NCBI GenBank assembly: GCA_028818385.1
Contig: JAPPNY010000252.1
Location: 1 to 14,589, forward strand
DNA length: 14,589 bases
Direction: 5' to 3'
Source of the DNA: Spirochaetaceae bacterium
GTDB taxonomy: Bacteria; Spirochaetota; Spirochaetia; SZUA-6; Bin103
Each line of letters opens with the position of its first letter. The stretch's first letter is position 1. Below are positions 1 to 6,037 of this stretch, piece by piece. A program made the position numbers and the translations under genes. The notes beneath the pieces are model-generated. The model searched no databases, was not told where the DNA came from, and saw nothing but the letters and a program-made list of their open reading frames with translations.

Positions 1-1
1 G

Positions 2-664
2 CTACGGACAGCCGTCTGCAACCAAGGGAATCCCCGGAGTTTTGCAAGAGGCTCCTCCGTTATAGTTTGCCTGTGACGTCGAGATAGTCGAACCAGTATG
101 ATACGGTCCGGTCGTCCGGGCACGTGCTACGTATTCCCACTCGGCCTCACTCAACAGCCGATATGGCTGACCCGTTCCCTGTCGCAGCCATTCAACGAAT
201 TGCTGGGCATGTCTCCAAGTCACATTGACCACTGGCCGGCGGCCTCGGCCCCAACCTGCGTCATCCGGACGATACTCTCCGCATCCGCTGTCGTTCACGC
301 ATGCGTCCCACTCCTCAAACGTCACTTCGTATACCCCTACAGCAAACGGCTCCGCAATTTTCACCCTGTGCTGAGGTGCCTCCCAGGAGCTAGCCCGTTC
401 CGACCTATCTCTTTCCGACGAAGATGCACCCATAAGGAAACTCCCGGAGGGCACGGTTACCATCCTCATGTTCCTCGCGACCTCCCGAGCTACTCGCCCG
501 GCTGCTGCCTTCCGTGCCTCTTCCGCCTCTTCCGCCTGCCGTTTCTCGTCCGCCGCCTTCCGTGCCTCTTCCGCATGCTCGGCCTCCGAGACCTCATGCA
601 GCAGCGTCAGCGCTTCTCGGTAGTGCGTTCCGGTGCGCCCGGTGCGCTCCAGGTATTGATGCAA
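2..664 (-). CDS. Formylglycine-generating-enzyme-family (SUMF1) protein, catalytic-domain fragment
   Basis: This is the C-terminal piece of a SUMF1/FGE-sulfatase-domain protein whose N-terminal half is the 607-1005 fragment. The true reading enters this frame near 684, so the ATG at 664 is only the first Met of the open frame. Visible in order: an end of a helical repeat (HQYLERTGRTGTHYREAL), an Ala/Glu/Arg-rich probable coiled coil with a repeated EEARKAA, then the start of the FGE fold (MVTVPSGSFLMGA, VGVYEVTFEEWDACV, RPVVNVTWRHAQQFVEWL, YRLLSEAEWEYVARA). These strings are typical of the family, which includes formylglycine-generating enzymes and many proteins of unknown role. The frame ends at a TAG (4-2) right after NYNGGASC, before the family's usual GLxDMxGNVWEW block, so the active-site half is absent. 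Either the gene is dead or there is a second lesion at the window edge. Function as a sulfatase activator is not supported. Confidence 0.75.
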   Translation of the reverse strand: MHQYLERTGRTGTHYREALTLLHEVSEAEHAEEARKAADEKRQAEEAEEARKAAAGRVAREVARNMRMVTVPSGSFLMGASSSERDRSERASSWEAPQHRVKIAEPFAVGVYEVTFEEWDACVNDSGCGEYRPDDAGWGRGRRPVVNVTWRHAQQFVEWLRQGTGQPYRLLSEAEWEYVARARTTGPYHTGSTISTSQANYNGGASCKTPGIPLVADGCP

Positions 665-1005
665 CGCGTTACTCGCCTCGCGTACTCTTCCGCCAGGTTC
701 AATACCTGTGCATACTTGAAGTAAAACTCGTCGGGAACCTTTAGGTTGTGTTCATCGGCAAGGTTGACCAGTTTTACCATCGCCTCCCGCGCGGCGGTAT
801 AATCCTTCTCCTTCATGTACTCTTCGGTCTGAACGAGGTAAAGATCAGCCTGGATGGCGGGCGACAGATCTGCTCCGGCCGACCAAAGCGTCACCATAAG
901 GAGGATCAGCGTGGCCACGGGGAGCACGCGTGTTTCTCGTGCACCGCACATGCGAGACGCGAATCGAAATCTGGGTTCGGTGCCGATTCTGTCACTCTTC
1001 CACAT
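607..1005 (-). CDS. N-terminal fragment of the SUMF1-family protein (signal/TM segment plus TPR-like helices), frameshifted
   Basis: I place the start at the ATG 1005-1003 because an AAGAGGAG Shine-Dalgarno sequence lies about 7 bases upstream; the open frame reaches further up but without a ribosome site. Residues 1-26 are basic, then VLPVATLILLMVTLWSAGA forms a signal peptide or membrane anchor. After it come helical, TPR-like sequences (QADLYLVQTEEYMKEKDYTAAREAM, then a pair ending FYFKYAQVLNLAEE). Residues up to about 107 are genuine; the tail after the EE at 687-685 is out-of-frame. The other frame continues VREASNALHQYLERTG, exactly what the helical repeat needs, so the full gene runs 1005 to the window edge with one missing G (GAG-GTA read as GAG-TA). 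Known architecture: exported TPR-like segment followed by an FGE domain. Confidence is high for the relationship and moderate for the start. Confidence 0.7.
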   Translation of the reverse strand: MWKSDRIGTEPRFRFASRMCGARETRVLPVATLILLMVTLWSAGADLSPAIQADLYLVQTEEYMKEKDYTAAREAMVKLVNLADEHNLKVPDEFYFKYAQVLNLAEEYARRVTRCINTWSAPGAPERTTEKR

Positions 1006-1074
1006 CAGCATGCTCCTCTTGGAATGTCGATTGAGTGAGAGCCGACGGGACGTCGGTCGGTGCGAGAAGAGACC

Positions 1075-1104
1075 GAGATACACTCCCGACAGCACAGTCG
1101 TCAA
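1075..1104 (-). promoter_or_regulatory. Candidate promoter of the SUMF1-family gene
   Basis: On the minus strand TTGACG (1104-1099) is followed after 18 bases by TATCTC (1080-1075), giving a predicted start near 1068, about 60 bases before the chosen start codon. The -35 box is good and the -10 box is weak. The stretch 1006-1193 otherwise holds no gene I can support. Confidence 0.25.
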
Positions 1105-1193
1105 AGCGATTAGCTGCGTTTGGTGCATGGACGGACCGTAACACATGGCCGACGAACTTGCAAAGGCGCCGGGTCGCGAGGCTATCGAGGCCG

Positions 1194-1450
1194 CTATCCG
1201 CGCAAACCGAGCGACGCGAGCAGGGCGGACATCTTCTGCGGGTCCATGTCGGTTTAGCCGATCCGATTGTAGACCACGTTCGGCCCGTCGTCGCAGTGGC
1301 TGAGGCAGAGGCAGCACCTGACCGGCACGGAGCGGGCGGCGTGCTCGTAGCCCGCCTTCAGCACGTCCTCGCAGACGCCATGGAGCAGCTCAAGCCGTGG
1401 CAGACGCCGACGGTGGCTGCGCCGATGAGCAGCTCCTGCAGGGAATTCAC
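1194..1450 (-). pseudogene. Broken thioredoxin-like [2Fe-2S] ferredoxin gene
   Basis: Reading from GTG 1450-1448 gives VNSLQELLIGAATVGVCHGLSC, containing the C-x4-C half (CHGLSC) of a thioredoxin-like [2Fe-2S] cluster. The frame then changes near 1378: restoring one G (ATG-GGC) gives GVCEDVLKAGYEHAARS and then CLCLSHCDDGPNVVYNRIG, the C-x3-C-[D]-x-GP half. An in-frame TAA (1256-1254) interrupts it, after which the same frame runs TDMDPQKMSALLASLGLRG to a TAG at 1196-1194, the usual 'TPEKV..LL' tail of these domains. Family role: small one-electron carrier, related to NuoE and shethna-like ferredoxins. The GTG overlaps the stop of the upstream Mrp-like gene (GTGA), which supports a former translationally coupled pair. 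With one frameshift plus one stop it is most likely non-functional, unless both are sequence errors. Confidence 0.65.
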
Positions 1451-2035
1451 GCCGCCCCCGCCGGCAGCGACTTGATTGTCTGGTGGTAAGGGTAGCGCCG
1501 GTGGAGTGGCCGTCTCTCCCTGCCATCGCCAGCGCGTATTTACCGACCCCCGCACCTCGTCGACCCGGACGTCGGCGGGGATGCGGCTCAAGTAGAGCTG
1601 CTCTCCCGAGAACTCGTCCGTGCATCGCGCGTAGCGGCAGTTGGCGCGCAACTCGCGGTTGGCGACGCGGTCGACCGATCCTTCCTCCCAACTCACCGTG
1701 ATTGCGCTTTCGTCGAACGACACCTCCGGCTTCGCTTTGCGAGCCGGCCTTGTTGCGGCCCAGTGCCGCACCACCACGCCGGACGCGCGTGCGCGAGCCC
1801 TTCGTCCCCGGCATAGGCGCCTAAGGTGCCACCATACGCGGCCGGATCGAGCGGAAGCTGGCAAAGTAGCGGCACGGCGAAGCGCTCGGCCAGCGCCTCG
1901 TCCCCGCCTTCGTCGAACACGTTGTGATGCCGACCTTCGCCGTCGGCGAACCAAGCTATGTTCTCACGCTCAGGATCGGCACCTCGACCTTTTCGAACAT
2001 CACGATGCTACCTCCAGGGCCTGCGGAGGTGGGCC
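1447..2035 (-). pseudogene. Truncated, multiply frameshifted Mrp/NBP35-type P-loop ATPase with C-terminal DUF971 domain
   Basis: Recognisable Mrp blocks appear in order on the minus strand, each in a new frame: PPPQALEVA (about 2032-2006), SIVMFEKVEVPILSV (about 2009-1962), ENIAWFADGEGRHHNVFDEGG followed by LAERFAVPLLCQLPLDPA, then a DUF971/GBBH-like-N domain starting KPEVSFDESAITVSWEEGS and including NRELRANCRYARCTDEFSGE and IPADVRVDEV, then VGKYALAMAGRDGHSTG, then RYPYHQTIKSLPAGAA with a TGA at 1449-1447. Mrp/ApbC proteins carry iron-sulfur clusters; fusion to DUF971 is known. The Walker A/N-terminal half is missing: upstream of about 2035 no Mrp sequence is visible in any frame, and the divergent sensor operon begins. 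Five frame changes all fit loss of one base modulo 3. I call it a pseudogene; sequencing error could explain the frameshifts but not the missing 5' half. Confidence 0.7.
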
Positions 2036-2056
2036 ACACCGCCGGCCGGACTCAGA

Positions 2057-2086
2057 TTGACACGGCGCGGAGGAGCGCGCACGGTA
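2057..2086 (+). promoter_or_regulatory. Candidate promoter of the sensing operon
   Basis: A perfect TTGACA (2057-2062) is followed 14 bases later by GCGCACGGTA (2077-2086); a -10 role would fall on ACGGTA at 18-base spacing, a poor match to TATAAT. The same arrangement with the same spacing precedes the ABC operon (9583-9612), which is the main support. A GGAGGAG at 2069-2075 lies too far (17 bases) from the ATG at 2093 to be its usual ribosome site. Confidence 0.35.
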
Positions 2087-2092
2087 CTCCCC

Positions 2093-2920
2093 ATGGAGAG
2101 GATCGCGGCCGTGGGGCAACCACAATCGCCGGAGGTCCGCTTCAGCCTCCGTCCCCGCGTCGCGGCGAGCATCTGCTTCATCCTGGCTTCCGCCGTCACC
2201 CTGACGGGACTGCTGAACCACTACGAATACCAGAGGTACCTGGCCGGCTTGCTGCGCGACCGGCACGCGCTCGTGCTGCAGGACATCGGTCACAACATAG
2301 AGGCGTCGCTGTCGCTGGGACTGGCCCTGAACGCGTTGCCGGGCGTGGACGGGGACCTGTTGGACAGCATGCAGCAGCACGACCAGGTGCTCTCGATCGA
2401 GATGTTCGACGAGCACGGGATCGTCCTCTACGGCACCGACGAGAGCCTGCGCGGTGACCTGGTGTCCGAGGACTGGGTCGCCGCGTGGAACACGGGCGAG
2501 CCGGTCTGGTCGCGGCTGGAGGCGGACGCGCACGTGGTCGGCCTGCGGGTGGAGAACAGCCTGGGGCAGGCGGTCGGATCGCTCGCGCTGCGTTTCTCAC
2601 GCGCGGAGTTCGACGAGAACGTGCAGGACATGGCGCTGCGGATCGCCGGTCTGTGCGCGGCGGTCGTGGTCGGGTTCGTGCTGCTCGGCGCCGTCCTGTC
2701 GGTGTTCGTGACGCGGCCGTTGCGGCAGCGCCTGCATGCGATGCAGGCGCCCATCGATCCGGGGATCGAGATCGATGCCGGGATGGACCCCGATCCGCAC
2801 GCCGTGCGGTTCGCGGAGACGACGGAGGCGGCCAACCGAGCGGTTTCCAACGGGGCCGAGGAGATCCGCCGGATCGCGCGGGAGGCCGGCCGGCAGGTCG
2901 GCTCCGGCAGCGCGCGATGA
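2093..2920 (+). CDS. Two-TM sensor-like membrane protein without output domain
   Basis: I do not recognise a named family. The 275-residue protein has a short basic N-terminus, TM1 at about 22-41 (VAASICFILASAVTLTGLL), an extracytoplasmic domain at about 42-180 and TM2 at about 182-206, then TRPLRQRLHAM, which resembles the opening of a HAMP linker, and a short hydrophilic tail with no catalytic domain. The outer domain (IGHNIEASLSLGLALNAL, then IEMFDEHGIVLYGTD) looks like a single-Cache-type sensor and resembles the corresponding part of the next protein. Start: the ATG at 2093 is chosen because the coding-looking sequence and TM1 begin just after it; the upstream open frame is antisense to the Mrp remnant. 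Its TGA overlaps the next ATG (ATGA), implying coupled translation. Likely role, inferred: ligand-sensing or accessory subunit for the neighbouring sensor-transporter. Confidence 0.7.
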   Translation: MERIAAVGQPQSPEVRFSLRPRVAASICFILASAVTLTGLLNHYEYQRYLAGLLRDRHALVLQDIGHNIEASLSLGLALNALPGVDGDLLDSMQQHDQVLSIEMFDEHGIVLYGTDESLRGDLVSEDWVAAWNTGEPVWSRLEADAHVVGLRVENSLGQAVGSLALRFSRAEFDENVQDMALRIAGLCAAVVVGFVLLGAVLSVFVTRPLRQRLHAMQAPIDPGIEIDAGMDPDPHAVRFAETTEAANRAVSNGAEEIRRIAREAGRQVGSGSAR

Positions 2921-5007
2921 GCGCGGCTTCCGCCGGTGTCCGCCGCGGCAGCGCGCCGGACCGGACCCCGGAAAGATCCGAGCGGGGCGTCTACCGCAGC
3001 GTGATCCTGCGGCTGGCCGGCCTGACGGCGCTGCTGCTGATCCTCTCCCAGGGTGCCCTGTCGTTGCTGCTGGCCCGGACCTTCGAGGACACCCTGCTTC
3101 CCGAGGTCCGGCGCAAGGCGGAGGTCGCCGGCGAGTTGGTGGCGGAGCAGATCGGCTATGCCGTGTCGCTGGGCATCCCGCTGGGCTCGCTGGTGAAGAT
3201 GGACGAGTTCCTGGACGGCGTGCTCGCGGACAACGAGGACTTCACGTACGTGGCCGTCCTGGATCCGGGCGGCGCCGTGCTCTATGCGCGGGGCATCGCG
3301 GCAGAGTCGCCCCGGGACGCCGCAGGCGGGGAGCTGGTGGAGCTGCCGATCAGGCTCGAGGACGGGAGGCAGGTGGCGTCCCTGCGGGTGCAGGTGCAGG
3401 AGGGTACGGTGCGCTCCGAGCTTCAGGCGCTGCGCCTGGACATCGGCACCGTGCTGCTGGTCACCCTGCTGATCGGGATCGAGTTGCTGGTGGCCCTGGT
3501 GGTGGTCAGGGTCTCGGGGCCGATTCGCCTGGCGGACCGCCTGCTGGAGCTCAGCGCCAGGGGCGACTTCGGCAGCCGCTTCGGCGTGCGCCACCGGGAC
3601 GAGGTGGGCCGCTTCGGACAGCTCATCAACACCGCGCTGCACCGCATCAACACCGCGTTCGCGGACCTGGTGGAGGAGGCCGAGGACGCGCACGAGGTGC
3701 AGCTCGACCGCGGCGTCCAGCGCCGCATCCGCGACGTGCTCGACGACATCAGGGCGCGCTTCCACTTCGCGATGCCCGGCGCGGAGAACACGCTCGTTTC
3801 CCGCTCGCCCATGGACGTGCGGATTCCGTTCTTCCTGTTCATGCTGGCGCAGGAGATCTCGCGTCCGTTCCTGCCGCTGTTCTTCAATGAGATCTACGTG
3901 CCCATCGCCGGCCTGAGCCGCGAGGTGGCGATCGGCCTGCCGATCACGGCGTTCATGGTCATGGTGCTCATCGCGACCCCGATGGTCGGATCGCTGACCG
4001 ACCGCATCGCGCCGCGCGGGATGTTCGTCGCCGGCATCGTCCCGTCCGTTGCCGGCCACGTGGGCACGGCGTATGCGACGACGATCGTCGAGGGACTGCT
4101 GTGGTGGACGCTTTCCGGTCTGGGCTACGGCGTCATCTTCATCTCCGCCCACGCCTACGTCGCCCAGCATTCCGAGCGTTCGAGCCGGGCGGTGGGCATG
4201 TCGGGCTTTCTGGGGGCCGTGTTCGCCGCCTTCGTGTGCGGCCCGGCGATCGGCGGGATGCTGGCGGGGCGCCTGGGCTACCAGAACACCCTGCTGGTAG
4301 CCGCCGCGCTCGCGGCGGTAGCCGCCGCGGCCGCGCTCATGACCATCGATCCGGGAGGCGTGCGCCGCGTGAGCCGCGGGAAAGGCGGCCTGCGCGGCTG
4401 GCTCCGTTTGCTCGGGCACCGCCGGTTCATGGCCGTGACGGTGTTCACGGCGTTGCCGAGCAAGTTCGTGCTCGGCGGCCTGTTCTTCTACCTGGTGCCG
4501 CTCTACCTGGCGTTCCTCGACAACACGCAGTCGAACATCGGCCGGGTGATGATGGTGTACGGCATCGCGTGCGTGGTGGTCACGCCGCTGGTCGCTCGAG
4601 CCGCGGATCAGCTCAGGCGGCCGCGGCTGCTGATGATCGCCGGCAACTGCATCCTCGGCGTGGGGTGCGCGCTGCCGGCGCTGACGGACGCGACCGGACT
4701 GGTGCTCGCGTCGGTGGCCCTGATGGGAAGCGGGTTCGCGATCGTGACCGTGCCCCAGCTCGCCGTGATTCAGGAGATCGCGCAGGAAGCCAGCGGCGAG
4801 GTGGGAATCAGCCCGGGCGGGATCGTCGGCATGTTCCGCACCCTGGAGCGGATCGGCACCGCGGGAGGAGCGGTGGTGGTAGGGGCGGTGGCGGCTGCCA
4901 CGGCGTACGGGCAGGCGATGCTCGCCGTCGGCGTCCTGGTGCTGATCTGCACGGCGGTCTATGTCGTGTTGAGCCGCGCCGGCGCGCCGGCGCGGGAGGC
5001 GGCATGA
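2917..5007 (+). CDS. Cache-like sensor-HAMP fused to a 12-TM major facilitator superfamily transporter
   Basis: This 696-residue protein joins a receptor front end to a transporter. Residues 30-53 form TM1, 54-174 an extracytoplasmic Cache-like domain (IGYAVSLGIPLGSLVKMDEFL, VAVLDPGGAVLYA), 176-198 TM2, and 199-250 a HAMP-like linker (GPIRLADRLLELSARGDF, DEVGRFGQLINTALHRIN). A charged helical stretch leads to about 300-690, an MFS domain with many hydrophobic segments and a clear motif A, GSLTDRIAPR, at about 358-367. A single MFS protein is usually about 400 residues, so the extra 300 are the sensor half. Start is the ATG at 2917, overlapping the previous stop; no strong ribosome site, consistent with coupling. 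It ends in ATGA with the next gene. The substrate is unknown. Inference: transport activity may be gated by the sensor, or the MFS part may act as a membrane signal module towards the SpoIIE protein downstream. Confidence 0.85.
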   Translation: MSAASAGVRRGSAPDRTPERSERGVYRSVILRLAGLTALLLILSQGALSLLLARTFEDTLLPEVRRKAEVAGELVAEQIGYAVSLGIPLGSLVKMDEFLDGVLADNEDFTYVAVLDPGGAVLYARGIAAESPRDAAGGELVELPIRLEDGRQVASLRVQVQEGTVRSELQALRLDIGTVLLVTLLIGIELLVALVVVRVSGPIRLADRLLELSARGDFGSRFGVRHRDEVGRFGQLINTALHRINTAFADLVEEAEDAHEVQLDRGVQRRIRDVLDDIRARFHFAMPGAENTLVSRSPMDVRIPFFLFMLAQEISRPFLPLFFNEIYVPIAGLSREVAIGLPITAFMVMVLIATPMVGSLTDRIAPRGMFVAGIVPSVAGHVGTAYATTIVEGLLWWTLSGLGYGVIFISAHAYVAQHSERSSRAVGMSGFLGAVFAAFVCGPAIGGMLAGRLGYQNTLLVAAALAAVAAAAALMTIDPGGVRRVSRGKGGLRGWLRLLGHRRFMAVTVFTALPSKFVLGGLFFYLVPLYLAFLDNTQSNIGRVMMVYGIACVVVTPLVARAADQLRRPRLLMIAGNCILGVGCALPALTDATGLVLASVALMGSGFAIVTVPQLAVIQEIAQEASGEVGISPGGIVGMFRTLERIGTAGGAVVVGAVAAATAYGQAMLAVGVLVLICTAVYVVLSRAGAPAREAA

Positions 5008-6032
5008 GAAGGCTCACGTCACCCTGCGGGCTCGCGGCAGCCATCTTCGTCGCGCTTGCCGGCGCGGCGGTCGCCCAGATTCCGGCCGGCGCCCGGACCC
5101 CGGACGATCCGTTCCACGTGTTCCTGGTGGTGTGGCGCGGCGAGACCGACGTCGAGCACGGCTTCCGGGCCCACATGCGGGAGCGCGGCATCCCCGTGCG
5201 CTACACGCTGCGCAACCTGGAGCAGAACCGGGGCAATGTCCCCGGGATCGTCGCCGAGATTCGCTCCGCCCAGCCGGACCTCGTGCACACCTTCGGCACC
5301 TCGGCGACGCTCGGCATCCTGGGTCCCCGCGACGCCGCCGACCCCACGGCGCACGTGCAGGGGATACCCGGCGTGTTCTCGATCGTGGCCTACCCGATCG
5401 AGGCCAACATCGTCGAGAGCTTCGAGACCACCGGCCGTCCGGTCACCGGCACGGCGTTTCTGCCGCCGGTCAAGAAGCAGCTCGACGCCCTGCTGCAGTA
5501 CCGCTCCGTCGAGCGCCTGGGGGTGGTCTACAACTCCCTGGAGCGCAACTCGTTGATCAACATCGATGAGCTCCGCAAGGAGGCGGAGGAGCGCGGCATC
5601 GAGCTGCTGGAGGCGCCGGCGCCGCTCGACGCCGACGGCAGGCCGGATCCCGGCCGGCTGACAGAGGTCGTCAACGGGCTGGCGGACGACGGAGCGGAGT
5701 TTCTCTACATGGGTCCCGATTCGTTCGTGACCCGCAACGACGTCCGCATCACGGAGGCGGCGGTCGCGCGCGGCATTCCCGTCTTCGCCGGCACCGAAGC
5801 GAGCTTCGCGGGTTCGCATGCGATGCTCGGCTTCGTGAGCCCCTACTACCTGGTCGGCAAGCTGGCCGGCGCCCAGGCCGAGCGGATTCTGGTCGATGGC
5901 GAGCCGCCGGAGGACCTCCCGGTCCGCTCGCTCGGCCGGTTCTCGCTGGTAATCCGCATGTCGGTGGCGCTGGATCTGGGGATCTATCCTCCGCTGGGCC
6001 TGCTGCGCGTGGCGCAGGTGGTGGTGGAGTAG
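5004..6032 (+). CDS. Secreted ABC_sub_bind-family periplasmic binding protein
   Basis: This 342-residue protein has a classical signal peptide (MRRLTSPCGLAAAIFVALAGAAVA, cleavage predicted after AVA at 24) and a two-lobed type I periplasmic-binding fold of the ABC_sub_bind (PF04392, TrpX-like) family: FLVVWRGETDVEHGFRAHM, then DLVHTFGTSAT, LGVVYNSLERNS, PVFAGTEASFAGSHAMLGF and a C-terminal IYPPLGLLRVAQVV. Family members feed ABC importers (some bind aromatic amino acids) and others stand beside sensor proteins. Here there is no permease or ATPase; the neighbours are a sensor-transporter fusion (ATGA overlap) and a SpoIIE phosphatase 5 bases downstream. GGGAGG at 4994-4999 is its ribosome site. 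Inference: it presents a small ligand to one of the flanking Cache-like receptors. The ligand cannot be read from sequence. Confidence 0.85.
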   Translation: MRRLTSPCGLAAAIFVALAGAAVAQIPAGARTPDDPFHVFLVVWRGETDVEHGFRAHMRERGIPVRYTLRNLEQNRGNVPGIVAEIRSAQPDLVHTFGTSATLGILGPRDAADPTAHVQGIPGVFSIVAYPIEANIVESFETTGRPVTGTAFLPPVKKQLDALLQYRSVERLGVVYNSLERNSLINIDELRKEAEERGIELLEAPAPLDADGRPDPGRLTEVVNGLADDGAEFLYMGPDSFVTRNDVRITEAAVARGIPVFAGTEASFAGSHAMLGFVSPYYLVGKLAGAQAERILVDGEPPEDLPVRSLGRFSLVIRMSVALDLGIYPPLGLLRVAQVVVE

Positions 6033-6037
6033 GTCCG

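Noticed and set aside
949..1317. Upstream extension of the SUMF1 N-terminal frame, including a possible small ORF from 1128
   Set aside because: No ribosome site at 1317 or 1128, and the extension runs over the 3' end of the ferredoxin-like remnant; the AAGAGGAG before 1005 gives a better start.
2069..2075. GGAGGAG as ribosome site for the gene at 2093
   Set aside because: It is 17 bases from the ATG and no in-frame ATG, GTG or TTG lies at a suitable distance after it.
2428..4419. 663-codon minus-strand open frame opposite the sensor and MFS genes
   Set aside because: Antisense shadow with low-complexity His/Arg/Gln-rich sequence, covering two convincing plus-strand genes.
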